The notes under the pieces were generated by a model that searched no databases, was not told the origin of the DNA, and worked only from the letters and a program-made list of their open reading frames with translations. A stretch of DNA of 8,742 nt from an uncultured Clostridia bacterium. Lineage in GTDB: Bacteria; Bacillota; Clostridia; Christensenellales; UBA3700. Location: contig CAMWPK010000054.1 in the NCBI GenBank assembly GCA_947176115.1, forward strand, positions 1 to 8,742, read 5' to 3'. The translations under genes and the position numbers were made by a program. Below are positions 1-7,004 of the stretch, piece after piece. The stretch's first letter is position 1. Each line of letters starts with the position of its first letter.

Positions 1-1
1 A

Positions 2-334
2 ACCAACGAAAAGAACGAAAAAGTTGTTATGGAATTCGTAAACGACGGTCCTAGAAAGTTGGCTGCTAGAAGAAAACTTATGGCGAGCCTTAGAGATCTT
101 CAAGAAATCAAGGGCGACGGCGAGAGCAAGTCGGCTTACAAGGAGAGAACCAAAGACGTTAAGCATCCGCTTATCGAAAAGATTTTCAGAGAGCATGCTG
201 TATTCTACGCTGACAGAGCTAATAAACTCGGTCAAAAGGGCGGTTATACTCGCATAATCAGACTTGGTCAAAGACGTGGCGATGGCGCTGAAATGGCAAA
301 GTTGGAACTTGTAAGAAATACCGAAAAGAAGTAA
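2..334 (+). CDS. rplQ: 50S ribosomal protein L17, C-terminal part (5' end outside window)
   Basis: This is a structural protein of the large ribosomal subunit. The reading frame is open from the first full codon at position 2, so the visible part (110 codons) lacks the N-terminus; the ATG at 29 is internal, since it has no ribosome site and the L17 N-terminal core is absent. The identifying stretch is the C-terminal signature YADRAN...[25 protein letters not shown], matching the GGYTRILKLGxRRGDxAxMxxIELV end of bacterial L17. Compared with the usual clostridial protein of about 112 residues, there is an insertion of roughly 20 residues ([19 protein letters not shown] region) before the FYADR motif and a shorter one (ANKLGQK) just before GGYTR. 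In most Bacillota rplQ follows rpoA, so rpoA probably lies immediately to the left. A terminator follows. Identification is secure; the insertions look lineage-specific. Confidence 0.95.
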   Translation, partial: TNEKNEKVVMEFVNDGPRKLAARRKLMASLRDLQEIKGDGESKSAYKERTKDVKHPLIEKIFREHAVFYADRANKLGQKGGYTRIIRLGQRRGDGAEMAKLELVRNTEKK

Positions 335-357
335 TATTCGTATTTACAATTAAGATT

Positions 358-390
358 AAAGCGTTCCTGCATGGAACGCTTTATTTTTTA
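358..390 (+). terminator. Rho-independent terminator of the rplQ operon
   Basis: A 10-bp stem, AAAGCGTTCC (358-367) with GGAACGCTTT (373-382), closes a 5-base loop and is followed by a T-rich run (384-389). It starts 23 bases after the rplQ stop codon and would end the ribosomal protein operon. Confidence 0.9.
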
Positions 391-412
391 GGCAACTAGT
401 TAAAATGATAAG

Positions 413-430
413 AGCGAAGCGTAAGCGAAG
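413..430 (+). repeat. Short direct repeat AGCGAAG x2
   Basis: AGCGAAG occurs at 413-419 and again at 424-430, a period of 11 bases, between the rplQ terminator and the next promoter. One helical turn of spacing is compatible with tandem protein binding, but the element is short and may be chance or the remnant of a dispersed repeat. Confidence 0.3.
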
Positions 431-461
431 TCAAAATATCTCTATCTATTTTATTTTGCTA

Positions 462-490
462 TTGATATTTGCAAATCCATATGCTATAAT
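462..490 (+). promoter_or_regulatory. Promoter of the hydrolase gene, predicted to give a leaderless mRNA
   Basis: The -35 box TTGATA (462-467) and -10 box TATAAT (485-490) are separated by exactly 17 bases, and the -10 is preceded by TGC (an extended -10). The ATG at 497 is only 6 bases after the -10 box, so normal initiation about 7 bases downstream would start the RNA at the A of the start codon. No Shine-Dalgarno sequence precedes this ATG, which agrees with leaderless translation. The spacer contains the perfect palindrome ATTTGCAAAT. Confidence 0.85.
467..476. promoter_or_regulatory. Palindrome ATTTGCAAAT inside the promoter spacer (possible operator)
   Basis: This is a perfect 10-bp inverted repeat lying between the -35 and -10 boxes, a common place for a repressor site. 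The same 10 bases recur at 1088-1097 as the core of a longer palindrome. An operator role is inferred from position only. Confidence 0.35.
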
Positions 491-496
491 ATACGT

Positions 497-1573
497 ATGA
501 AAAAGAATAATAAATTTTTGGAATTTTTAATAATACTAGTCTACGGAGTTTTTGCGATAACTATCGTAATACCTATGATAGCTACCGCAGTAATTTTCAA
601 GTTTGTATTCGGCAGACGCGTCAACAAGACGATACACCATTTGACGCTTGAAGATTATCCCAATCTTAAGACGTATCCCGTCAAGTTTAAGAGCGGGAAG
701 AACAATCTTGCTTCGTACTTTGTCGTCGATAAAGACGTCAAAGAGTATAAGGCAGTGCTTATAGTTGCGCACGGCATAGGATGCTCAAGAGCCGGATATC
801 TCAATAGATACGATTATTTTGCAAGGAAGGGATATCTTGTATTTGCTTTTGACTGCACGGGTACTTTTGAGAGCGAGGGTAAGGGCTTGAAAGGACTTAC
901 GCAATCTCAAGTCGATTTGGATAACGCTATAAAATATCTCGACAGCCTGCCGGAGCTTAAAAAGTATAAATTATTGGCGTACGGACATAGCTGGGGAGGC
1001 TACGGACTGGCAAGCGAACTAAATACTAAGACCGCTCAAAAGTTGAGTGGCGCGGCTACGCTTTCGGGCTTCAACGATATATGGGGAATTTGCAAATTCC
1101 AAATGTCTAGATTTGCAGGCAAAGCCGTAGTATTGGCAAAGCCGTGGGCTTATCTGCATTATTTCTTGCTCTACGGCAAGAGAGGACTTTATAAGGGCAT
1201 TGACGGAGTAAATAAGTACAAGGGACCTGTACTCGTTATGCACAGTACGGACGACAAGACGGTGCCGTATGACAGTTCTGTAGCTATACATTATAAGAAG
1301 AACACTAATCCTCAAGCGAAGTTTGTAATTTTGGATGACAGAGGTCACACGTTATCGCGTCCGATAGAGGTCGAGCAGGAAATCAAAAGACTTCATAAGG
1401 GTAAAAAGACAAAACTCTCACTTGGAAAAAGCAATATCTTCGAGTATAACGTCAACGTAGGATATGAATATTGTGAGAGAATGACGGTATTCGCCATTGA
1501 CGAAGAGTTCATGGATCAAATCGATGCGTTCTTTATGGACGTGCTCAACGGCGCTGAGGAAGTTCCCGCTTGA
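497..1573 (+). CDS. Membrane-anchored alpha/beta hydrolase
   Basis: This is a serine hydrolase of the alpha/beta fold with unknown substrate. Residues 8-36 form one hydrophobic membrane segment flanked by KKNNK and RR, so the catalytic domain is tethered to the membrane; its orientation is not clear. The oxyanion-hole motif HGIG is at 92-95, the nucleophile elbow GHSWGGYG at 163-170 with Ser165, the acid probably Asp253 in STDDKTVP, and the base His284 in DRGHTLSRP, so the triad is intact. Between His284 and the last helix lies a charged extra segment (about 297-330) not typical of the minimal fold. The ATG is chosen because it starts the membrane segment and sits at the expected transcription start; there is no Shine-Dalgarno site. 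The stop codon overlaps the next gene as TTGA, so the two are probably translationally coupled. The neighbouring phosphopantetheinyl transferase and ACP allow, but do not prove, a thioesterase- or lipase-like role. Confidence 0.88.
   Translation: MKKNNKFLEFLIILVYGVFAITIVIPMIATAVIFKFVFGRRVNKTIHHLTLEDYPNLKTYPVKFKSGKNNLASYFVVDKDVKEYKAVLIVAHGIGCSRAGYLNRYDYFARKGYLVFAFDCTGTFESEGKGLKGLTQSQVDLDNAIKYLDSLPELKKYKLLAYGHSWGGYGLASELNTKTAQKLSGAATLSGFNDIWGICKFQMSRFAGKAVVLAKPWAYLHYFLLYGKRGLYKGIDGVNKYKGPVLVMHSTDDKTVPYDSSVAIHYKKNTNPQAKFVILDDRGHTLSRPIEVEQEIKRLHKGKKTKLSLGKSNIFEYNVNVGYEYCERMTVFAIDEEFMDQIDAFFMDVLNGAEEVPA
1085..1100. repeat. 16-bp perfect palindrome inside the hydrolase gene
   Basis: GGAATTTGCAAATTCC reads identically on both strands. 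Its central ten bases equal the promoter-spacer palindrome at 467-476, about 620 bp upstream. In the reading frame it encodes Gly-Ile-Cys-Lys-Phe, so it does not look forced by protein conservation. A second operator is conceivable. Confidence 0.35.
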
Positions 1574-2010
1574 TATACGCTTATTTAATCAAATATGCCG
1601 ACTTACGGCAAGCCAAAGAGAGAATTTTATCGGAGTACTCTAAGGTCAAAGGCAATACCTATACGATAGAATATTTGCCAAGTGGCGCTCCGCAGTTGCT
1701 CTCGGACGGTAAGCCTAACGGACACGTTTCTATAAGTCATACGGACGGAGTGCTCGCAATGGCGTTTTCAGACGAAAAAGTGGGCGTGGATATCGAGCGA
1801 GCAGATAGAGCGGTATCGTCCAAGATATGCAAAAGCATTGAGGATTGGACGAGGATTGAAGCGTATGCTAAATGGACGGGAAACGGGCTGTCAAAAGGTC
1901 TTCTTTACGGACAGATGCCGGAGGATATTATTTCTACGAGAAAATGGCAAGAATACGTGATAAGCGTATGTTCTCAGTGTCAAGGCGTAGAGATAATCCA
2001 ATTGTGTTGA
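1570..2010 (+). CDS. Compact Sfp-type 4'-phosphopantetheinyl transferase
   Basis: It is predicted to move the phosphopantetheine arm from coenzyme A to the serine of a carrier protein, giving holo-ACP. The three family motifs are present in order: P1 around 40-58 (SGAPQL...VSISHT), P2 VGVDIE at 71-76 (metal-binding Asp74, Glu76), and P3 W-T-R-I-E-A-Y-A-K at 93-101 followed by GNGL; Glu97 and Lys101 match the catalytic Glu151 and Lys155 of Sfp. The protein has 146 residues against about 220 for Sfp; P2 and P3 are only about 20 residues apart instead of about 40, so the intervening FF-containing helix is missing, and the Lys before the catalytic Glu is Ile96. The start is TTG at 1570 overlapping the hydrolase stop (TTGA), with GAGGA at 1556-1560. 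The end, YVISVCS, is typical of the family, so it does not look C-terminally truncated. The next gene is acpP, its likely substrate. Confidence 0.85.
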   Translation: MIYAYLIKYADLRQAKERILSEYSKVKGNTYTIEYLPSGAPQLLSDGKPNGHVSISHTDGVLAMAFSDEKVGVDIERADRAVSSKICKSIEDWTRIEAYAKWTGNGLSKGLLYGQMPEDIISTRKWQEYVISVCSQCQGVEIIQLC

Positions 2011-2035
2011 CAATCCTTACATAAAATGATATAAT
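2007..2035 (+). promoter_or_regulatory. Consensus promoter of acpP
   Basis: TTGACA (2007-2012), a 17-base spacer and TATAAT (2030-2035) form a perfect sigma-A promoter, with TGA directly before the -10 as an extended element. The -35 box contains the last three bases (TGA, 2008-2010) of the transferase gene. Transcription should begin near 2042, giving a leader of about 26 bases. Confidence 0.93.
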
Positions 2036-2067
2036 ATCAATGTTAAAACATTCAATGGGAGAATAAT

Positions 2068-2295
2068 ATGGTACTTGAAAAATTAAGTAAGATTATAGCA
2101 GACCAACTCAGTATGGAGCAAAGTAAAATCACCAACGATACTTCACTTAGAGAGGATTTGCAAGCAGACTCTCTTGATATAGTTGAGATTATAATGTCAA
2201 TCGAAGAAGAATTCGGTATTCAAGTTGATGACGACGACGCATTAGCTTTCAAGACTGTCGGCGACGTAGTTAAGTATATCAAAAAATTGATGTAA
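2068..2295 (+). CDS. acpP: Acyl carrier protein
   Basis: This small acidic cytoplasmic protein carries growing acyl chains on a phosphopantetheine arm during fatty acid synthesis. At 75 residues it has the normal length. The modification motif A-D-S-L-D places the acceptor at Ser35, and the following helix II (IVEIIMSIEEEFGIQVDDD) is the acidic recognition helix used by partner enzymes. GGGAG at 2057-2061 sits six bases before the ATG. It has its own strong promoter, as suits an abundant protein, and a hairpin terminator after the stop, so it can be expressed apart from the transferase upstream. No fab genes are visible beside it, so it could serve general fatty acid synthesis or a dedicated pathway; the classical DSLD motif and lone setting favour the former. 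Confidence 0.95.
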   Translation: MVLEKLSKIIADQLSMEQSKITNDTSLREDLQADSLDIVEIIMSIEEEFGIQVDDDDALAFKTVGDVVKYIKKLM

Positions 2296-2327
2296 GACAA
2301 ATGAAATACAAAAATTAAAAACGTATA

Positions 2328-2358
2328 AAAAAATCTGCCTGTTATGGCAGATTTTTTA
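2328..2358. terminator. Bidirectional terminator between convergent acpP and leuB
   Basis: AAAAAATCTGCC (2328-2339) pairs with GGCAGATTTTTT (2346-2357) around a 6-base loop. The U run is provided on the + strand by 2352-2357 for acpP and on the - strand by the complement of 2328-2333 for leuB, so one hairpin serves both converging genes. Confidence 0.92.
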
Positions 2359-2370
2359 TTCAAATACGAT

Positions 2371-3435
2371 TTATATATTCTTTATAATTAAGTCGGTCAT
2401 TTCTCTTGTGCCAAGCACCTCGTGACCTTCTTCTCTGAGATCTGCCGTTCTTGCTCCGCTATTGAGAGTTTTCTCAACTGCTTTTTCTATGGCGTCGCCC
2501 TCTTCCATAAGGTTGAAAGCATATTTAAGCATCATTGACGCAGAGAGTATGGTCGCTATCGGGTTGGCTATATTCTTGCCTGCGATAGTCGGGGCAGAGC
2601 CGTGAATAGGCTCGTAAAGACCTCTCGTTGTTTCGTTTATAGAAGCCGACGGCAAAATACCGATACTGCCTACGCATTGCGATGCAAGGTCTGAAAGTAT
2701 ATCGCCGAAGAGATTGCCTGTGACTACTACGTCGAATTGCGACGGTTCTCTAACGAGTTGCATAGCCATATTGTCTACGAGTACATCTTCTAGCACAACG
2801 TCTGGGTAGTCCTCGTGAATTTCGTGTACGACTTTTCTCCATACGCCGGAAGTCTTGAGTACGTTTGCTTTGTCTACGGAAGATACCTTACCGCGTCTTT
2901 TTTGAGCAAGTTCGAATGCCGTACGGCAAATTCTCTCTATTTCCAACTCGCCGTAAGCCATTACGTCGTAGCCTTCTCTTCCCATTTTGCCTTCTCTAAT
3001 TCCTTTCTCGCCGAAGTAGATACCGCCGATAAGTTCTCTTACCACCATAATATCAATATTTTTTGGATTCTTGAGAGGACATACGCTCTTGAGCGCGTCG
3101 AACATCTTTGCAGGACGCAAGTTAGCGTAAAGTTCCATTGCCTTTCTCACTCCAAGCAGAGCTCTTTCTGGGCGGAGTTCGTAGGGGAGATTGTCGTATT
3201 GCGGACCGCCTACTGCGCCGAGAAGTACGCTATCGCTTTTAAGGCAGATTTCAAGACTTTCTTTTGGCAACGGCTCGCCGTACTTGTCGTATGCGCAACC
3301 GCCACATATGCTCTCGGTAAAGTTAAATTTGTGATTATATCGCTCTCCGATTTTTGTCAATACGTTCATCGCAGATGCAGTAACTTCCGGACCTATTCCG
3401 TCGCCTTTGATTACTGCTATATTAAAGGTACTCAT
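2371..3435 (-). CDS. leuB: 3-isopropylmalate dehydrogenase
   Basis: This enzyme oxidises and decarboxylates 3-isopropylmalate with NAD+, giving 2-oxoisocaproate, the third dedicated step of leucine synthesis in the cytoplasm. At 354 residues it has family length. Visible active-site features are the N-terminal GDGIGPEV (11-18), substrate arginines Arg97, Arg107 and Arg133, catalytic Tyr140 in GGIYFGEKG and Lys189 in VDKANVL, metal-binding Asp221, Asp245 and Asp249 (NLFGDILSD), and the nucleotide-binding LYEPIHGSAP (273-282). The hydrophobic residues that favour isopropylmalate over isocitrate cannot be assigned with certainty by eye, but the leuC/leuD context settles the role. An AGGAG site overlaps the leuD stop codon (TAGGAG), 12 bases separate the two genes, and they are surely co-transcribed. 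The bidirectional terminator ends the operon. Confidence 0.96.
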   Translation of the reverse strand: MSTFNIAVIKGDGIGPEVTASAMNVLTKIGERYNHKFNFTESICGGCAYDKYGEPLPKESLEICLKSDSVLLGAVGGPQYDNLPYELRPERALLGVRKAMELYANLRPAKMFDALKSVCPLKNPKNIDIMVVRELIGGIYFGEKGIREGKMGREGYDVMAYGELEIERICRTAFELAQKRRGKVSSVDKANVLKTSGVWRKVVHEIHEDYPDVVLEDVLVDNMAMQLVREPSQFDVVVTGNLFGDILSDLASQCVGSIGILPSASINETTRGLYEPIHGSAPTIAGKNIANPIATILSASMMLKYAFNLMEEGDAIEKAVEKTLNSGARTADLREEGHEVLGTREMTDLIIKNI

Positions 3436-3447
3436 ATTTATTTGCTC

Positions 3448-3936
3448 CTAAATCTTTTTTGCTTTTATTGCGTTGATAAGTCCACCGCACTCTATTATGT
3501 TTTGAATGAACTTAGGGAATGGTTGAGCTTGATACGTAGCTCCGCTGGTCAAATCGGTAATTACGCCGGTGTCTACGTCTACGCTAACTTCGTCGCCTTT
3601 GTTTATGCCGTCAACGGCCTCGGGACATTCGAGTATATATAGACCGATATTGAGCGCGTTTCTATAAAAAATTCTTGCGAATGACTTAGCTATTACTATT
3701 GACACTCCGCAACCTTTGATGGCTATTGGAGCATGTTCTCTAGAAGAACCGCAACCGAAGTTCTTGCCGGCTACGACTATATCTCCTTCTTTCACTTCTT
3801 TGTAAAATTCCGGATTGGTATACTCCATACAGTGCTTTGCAAGTTCTTTTTGGTCAAAAGTCGAGAGATACGTAGCAGGTACGATTATATCGGTATCTAT
3901 GTCATCGCCGAACTTAAAAACTTTTCCTTTCAACAT
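3448..3936 (-). CDS. leuD: 3-isopropylmalate dehydratase small subunit
   Basis: This is the small (swivel-domain) subunit of isopropylmalate isomerase; with LeuC it converts 2-isopropylmalate into 3-isopropylmalate. The 162-residue length and compact form are those of the HacB/LeuD2 type, shorter than the roughly 200-residue Escherichia coli LeuD. Signatures are [11 protein letters not shown] (11-21) and [12 protein letters not shown] (59-70), the latter contributing substrate-binding residues at the subunit interface. The start is the ATG at 3936: GGAGGTG at 3942-3948, inside the last codons of leuC, lies at good spacing, and only two bases separate the leuC stop from this start. Such tight spacing suggests coupled translation that gives the two subunits in equal amounts. 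leuB follows after 12 bases. Confidence 0.96.
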   Translation of the reverse strand: MLKGKVFKFGDDIDTDIIVPATYLSTFDQKELAKHCMEYTNPEFYKEVKEGDIVVAGKNFGCGSSREHAPIAIKGCGVSIVIAKSFARIFYRNALNIGLYILECPEAVDGINKGDEVSVDVDTGVITDLTSGATYQAQPFPKFIQNIIECGGLINAIKAKKI

Positions 3937-3938
3937 AA

Positions 3939-5222
3939 TTACACCTCCAATTTGCTTTCGCAGGTAAGTTTGCCTGCAATCGCGCTTGCCATTGCAGTAG
4001 CGGGGGAAGCAAGGTAGATGTAACTATCCTTTGCGCCCATTCTGCCAATGAAATTGCGGTTGGTAGTCGTCACTGCGACTTCACCGCTTGCCAAAATTCC
4101 CATATGTCCGCCAAGACAAGGACCGCAGGTCGGGGTAGATACTATTGCTCCGCCCTCAATGAAAGTCTTAATATATCCTTTTTTCATAGCTTCCAAATAT
4201 ATCTTATTGGTAGCGGGAATTATTATAGTACGCACGTTAGGGTTGACCTTCTTGCCTTTAAGAACTCTTGCCGCAGACGCAAGGTCTGAAAGTCTGCCGT
4301 TGGTGCAAGAGCCAATTATTACTTGGTCAATGGCTATATCTTCTTTGACGTCCTCTACAGCTTTGGTATTTGACGGCAAATGCGGGAAAGCTACGGTAGG
4401 CTTAATGCTAGATAGGTCAATGTCTATTATTTGCTCGTACGCCTCGTCATCGCCCGCCTCCATTGATTCAAAAGTCTTACCGCAAGTTGATTTGACGTAT
4501 TTTTGCGTAATTTCATCGACAGGGAATACGCCGTTCTTTGCTCCGCATTCAATAGCCATATTGCATATGGTAAATCTATCGTCCATTGTCAGATGCTTTA
4601 CGCCTTCGCCTGCAAATTCTATAGACTTATACAGAGCGCCGTCCACTCCAATCATACCTATGATATGAAGAATTACATCTTTTCCCGATACGTATTTACT
4701 TGGTTTGCCAATCAAATTGAATTTTATTGCAGAGGGGACTTTGAGCCATACTTTACCCGAAAGCATTATGCCTGCGATATCAGTACTGCCGACGCCTGTT
4801 GAAAATGCGCCAAGCGCGCCGTACGTGCAAGTATGAGAATCTGCGCCTATTACGACAGACCAAGGCTTGGCAATACCTTTTTCGGGGAGTAGAGCGTGTT
4901 CTATGCCCATCGTACCTACGTCAAAGAAATTTTTGACGCCCTCAGCTCTTGCAAATGCTCTTACGCATTTACATTGCTCTGCAGATTGGATATCTCTGTT
5001 GGGAGTAAAGTGATCTAGTACGAACGTTACTTTATCCGCGTCGTAAAGTTCTCCGCCCGCTTTGTTGAATACGTCGATAGCCACCGGCGCGGTTACGTCA
5101 TTGGAGAGAGCAGTATCGACTTCCACTAGAGTAAGAGTTCCTGCAGAGAGCGCCGTTACAGCCTCTTCAAAAGGCATACCGAGTTTTTTAGCCAGAATTT
5201 TTTGAGTCATTGTCAATTTCAT
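3939..5222 (-). CDS. leuC: 3-isopropylmalate dehydratase large subunit
   Basis: This is the [4Fe-4S] catalytic subunit of isopropylmalate isomerase, an aconitase-family enzyme acting with LeuD in leucine synthesis. With the chosen start it has 427 residues, the size of the HacA/LeuC2 type. The cluster cysteines are Cys306 in GSCTNGR and Cys366 and Cys369 in [23 protein letters not shown] (126-140) and NRNFIGRMG (388-396) are further family signatures. A TTG in frame at 5228 would add two residues, but AGGAGG at 5230-5235 would then be only one base away; from the ATG at 5222 it is seven bases away, so the ATG is preferred. The gene heads leuCDB and lies 30 bases downstream of the surface-protein gene. 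No leuA, T-box or leader peptide is visible, so the source of leucine-responsive control is not apparent. Confidence 0.96.
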   Translation of the reverse strand: MKLTMTQKILAKKLGMPFEEAVTALSAGTLTLVEVDTALSNDVTAPVAIDVFNKAGGELYDADKVTFVLDHFTPNRDIQSAEQCKCVRAFARAEGVKNFFDVGTMGIEHALLPEKGIAKPWSVVIGADSHTCTYGALGAFSTGVGSTDIAGIMLSGKVWLKVPSAIKFNLIGKPSKYVSGKDVILHIIGMIGVDGALYKSIEFAGEGVKHLTMDDRFTICNMAIECGAKNGVFPVDEITQKYVKSTCGKTFESMEAGDDEAYEQIIDIDLSSIKPTVAFPHLPSNTKAVEDVKEDIAIDQVIIGSCTNGRLSDLASAARVLKGKKVNPNVRTIIIPATNKIYLEAMKKGYIKTFIEGGAIVSTPTCGPCLGGHMGILASGEVAVTTTNRNFIGRMGAKDSYIYLASPATAMASAIAGKLTCESKLEV

Positions 5223-5229
5223 AGCCAAA

Positions 5230-5235
5230 CCTCCT
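5230..5235 (-). promoter_or_regulatory. Ribosome binding site AGGAGG deciding the leuC start
   Basis: On the - strand this is a full AGGAGG, seven bases before the ATG at 5222 and one base before the upstream TTG at 5228. The spacing selects the ATG as start codon. Confidence 0.9.
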
Positions 5236-5243
5236 ATACTAAA

Positions 5244-5249
5244 ATTATA
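5244..5249 (-). promoter_or_regulatory. Possible -10 element upstream of leuC
   Basis: A TATAAT on the - strand lies in the 30-base gap before leuC, but no credible -35 box is found 16-18 bases upstream and the stretch is generally AT-rich. It may be a weak internal promoter; otherwise leuCDB depends on transcription from the upstream gene, since no terminator separates them. Confidence 0.25.
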
Positions 5250-5252
5250 GAT

Positions 5253-6998
5253 TTAATAATTATATACGTGTTTTTTCTTCTTTGCGACGACGATTAAAGT
5301 CACCGCAACTGCGATCGCTATTACTACGCAAGGTATGGTAATTACCAAGGCAAGTTGCCACGAAGTAAGTCCCGACGCCTTAACGTTGGCGGTCTTGACG
5401 TACGCAGTCTTGCCCTCATAGTAGACAGCAGTCCATTGGCTTTTCTTGTTGAATTTTTCTTTGAGATATACTTGAGTGCCTTCGGCAAGTTGAGCAACCT
5501 CTATAGCGTCTTCTTCGTTTTCATAAGGCAAAGCGTAAAGAGTGATATACTGTCCCAACTTTTTAGAAGTCAATTTTACTGTTTTTGAAAGCGATGGCGC
5601 AGAGAGTTGCGTATAAGGCGAAACGTCAACGGTCTTGATATATCCGTATACTGTCTTACCGTTGTTGACAAAGCCCACTTTATACCAACCCCAAGAGAAG
5701 TTGCCGTCCTGTCCTACGTTGTCAATGAAGATCAGTTGCATATTTATCGGAGCGTCAAGAAGTTTCTCGCTTCCTGCGCCCACAAATGGATATTTGTAAA
5801 TTGCCGTATCTCGATGAAGAGGTTGCAAAAACGAGCCGTATTGACATTCTTCGCTAGCAGGACACAACGTAACGTTTGCCGACTTTTTGATATATCCGTA
5901 TTGAGTTTTATCCTCTTGAGCGTCGTGATAGTATACGTATATGTAGTCGTCGCGTTCGCTAAGAGTAATAAAGTAACTACCGCTTGGAATTACGCCCATT
6001 CTCTGCAAATGTCTTGGAGAGGAGTATAGCGTGACGTCAACTCCCGCTTTGTAGAGTTTGACAATATCGTATTCAGTCGGATGAGTATATACGTTGTTGT
6101 CAAAACAACCGTAGTATTCCAAATTGCCGTTTGCGTAAACGTACATATTGACAGCGTTTAGATTTGATTTTGTGTATACGTAATTCACGTCGTTTGCGCT
6201 GTCATAAGCAGAGCAAATATTGCTGTTGGAGTTAAGTCCGTCCGTTGTTAAGGTGGAGATTGAAGAATTTGATTTATCGTATTGGTATACGCCGTTGGCA
6301 TCCAAAAGCAAAACTTTTCCGTTGCTTACGCTTATATCTATAAACTCTCCGTTTCTTTTGCAAAAACTCGACAAGTCAGGGTAGTCGAAGTTTTGTTCGT
6401 CTATGACGTAAAGGTCGCCGTCGATAATGCTATACAGGACGCTGTCCTCAACGACGAAATTTTTAACGTCTTTATATAATCCGTCTACCAAACCTGTATT
6501 AGAAATAAAGTACGCAGAATTGCTCTCATTGGGATCTAGAGAAATGGAATTGACCTTATTGGTTTCCATTGCAAAGAATCCGCCGTCTTGATTGGCGTAG
6601 ATACTTACTACGTAGTCTAAAAAGATATCTGTAGGCTTATAATTATTTATCTTTGCTATGCGTATATCGTTATACTCATATGCCCAGAGGAACTTTTCGT
6701 TTCCGTTTTTGGCAAGCGCAAGTATATGCGTAGAGTTCATAGCGATATCTATAAAGCCGTCAAATTGGCTTTGTTCTTCAAAACTCAACAATTTATTATC
6801 CTTGGCAAGGAATATGCTTTTGCCGTTGGTATAGGCAAAATAATCGTCGCAAGCCGTAAGAAGGCTGTCGTTTGCCAAAGATACCAATACGTCTACGTTT
6901 TCAGCATTCGCTACGTCTTTTGAAGAGAATACGCTGGCAAAGCACAATACTAAAGCCAAGCATAATATTAAGGATATGCCAAAGATTTTTCTTTTCAT
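5253..6998 (-). CDS. Exported membrane-anchored protein with beta-repeat and SH3-like domains
   Basis: Function unknown; a cell-surface role is inferred. Residues 1-32 form a signal peptide (MKRK, hydrophobic core about 6-24, cleavage probably after VANA at 29-32). Residues about 35-300 are built from short beta-rich repeats such as IDISVSNGKVLLLDANGVYQYD-like units, suggesting a beta-propeller. Three SH3-like modules follow (about 309-376, 395-459, 474-540), each ending in the typical G-Y-I-K or A-Y-V-K strand. One membrane helix (548-572) then leads to a short KKKK tail, giving an exported domain with the C-terminus inside; there is no LPxTG motif. An in-frame GTG at 7016 exists, but it overlaps the promoter and lacks a ribosome site, so the ATG at 6998 is preferred (581 residues). 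No Shine-Dalgarno precedes this ATG either, and the -10 box is six bases away. leuC follows after 30 bases. No enzymatic motif is seen. Confidence 0.8.
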   Translation of the reverse strand: MKRKIFGISLILCLALVLCFASVFSSKDVANAENVDVLVSLANDSLLTACDDYFAYTNGKSIFLAKDNKLLSFEEQSQFDGFIDIAMNSTHILALAKNGNEKFLWAYEYNDIRIAKINNYKPTDIFLDYVVSIYANQDGGFFAMETNKVNSISLDPNESNSAYFISNTGLVDGLYKDVKNFVVEDSVLYSIIDGDLYVIDEQNFDYPDLSSFCKRNGEFIDISVSNGKVLLLDANGVYQYDKSNSSISTLTTDGLNSNSNICSAYDSANDVNYVYTKSNLNAVNMYVYANGNLEYYGCFDNNVYTHPTEYDIVKLYKAGVDVTLYSSPRHLQRMGVIPSGSYFITLSERDDYIYVYYHDAQEDKTQYGYIKKSANVTLCPASEECQYGSFLQPLHRDTAIYKYPFVGAGSEKLLDAPINMQLIFIDNVGQDGNFSWGWYKVGFVNNGKTVYGYIKTVDVSPYTQLSAPSLSKTVKLTSKKLGQYITLYALPYENEEDAIEVAQLAEGTQVYLKEKFNKKSQWTAVYYEGKTAYVKTANVKASGLTSWQLALVITIPCVVIAIAVAVTLIVVAKKKKHVYNY

Positions 6999-7004
6999 AA
7001 GAGT

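Noticed and set aside
2776..3435. LeuB reads ELIGG where many homologues have ELTGG
   Set aside because: A single conservative-looking change beside an otherwise complete active site (Arg97, Arg107, Arg133, Tyr140, Lys189, Asp221/245/249) is not evidence of altered function.
2815..3642. A 275-codon open frame on the + strand opposite leuB and leuD
   Set aside because: It lies entirely antisense to two clearly conserved enzymes, has no ribosome site or promoter, and its Tyr/Phe/Cys-rich translation resembles no protein family; it is a shadow of the leu genes' codon bias.
4048..4668. A 206-codon + strand frame opposite leuC
   Set aside because: It is antisense to the conserved leuC core including the Fe-S cysteines, with no start signals and no recognisable domain.
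5223..5252. A T-box, leader peptide or attenuator controlling leuC
   Set aside because: Only 30 bases separate leuC from the preceding gene and no hairpin, Leu-codon run or T-box motif is present.
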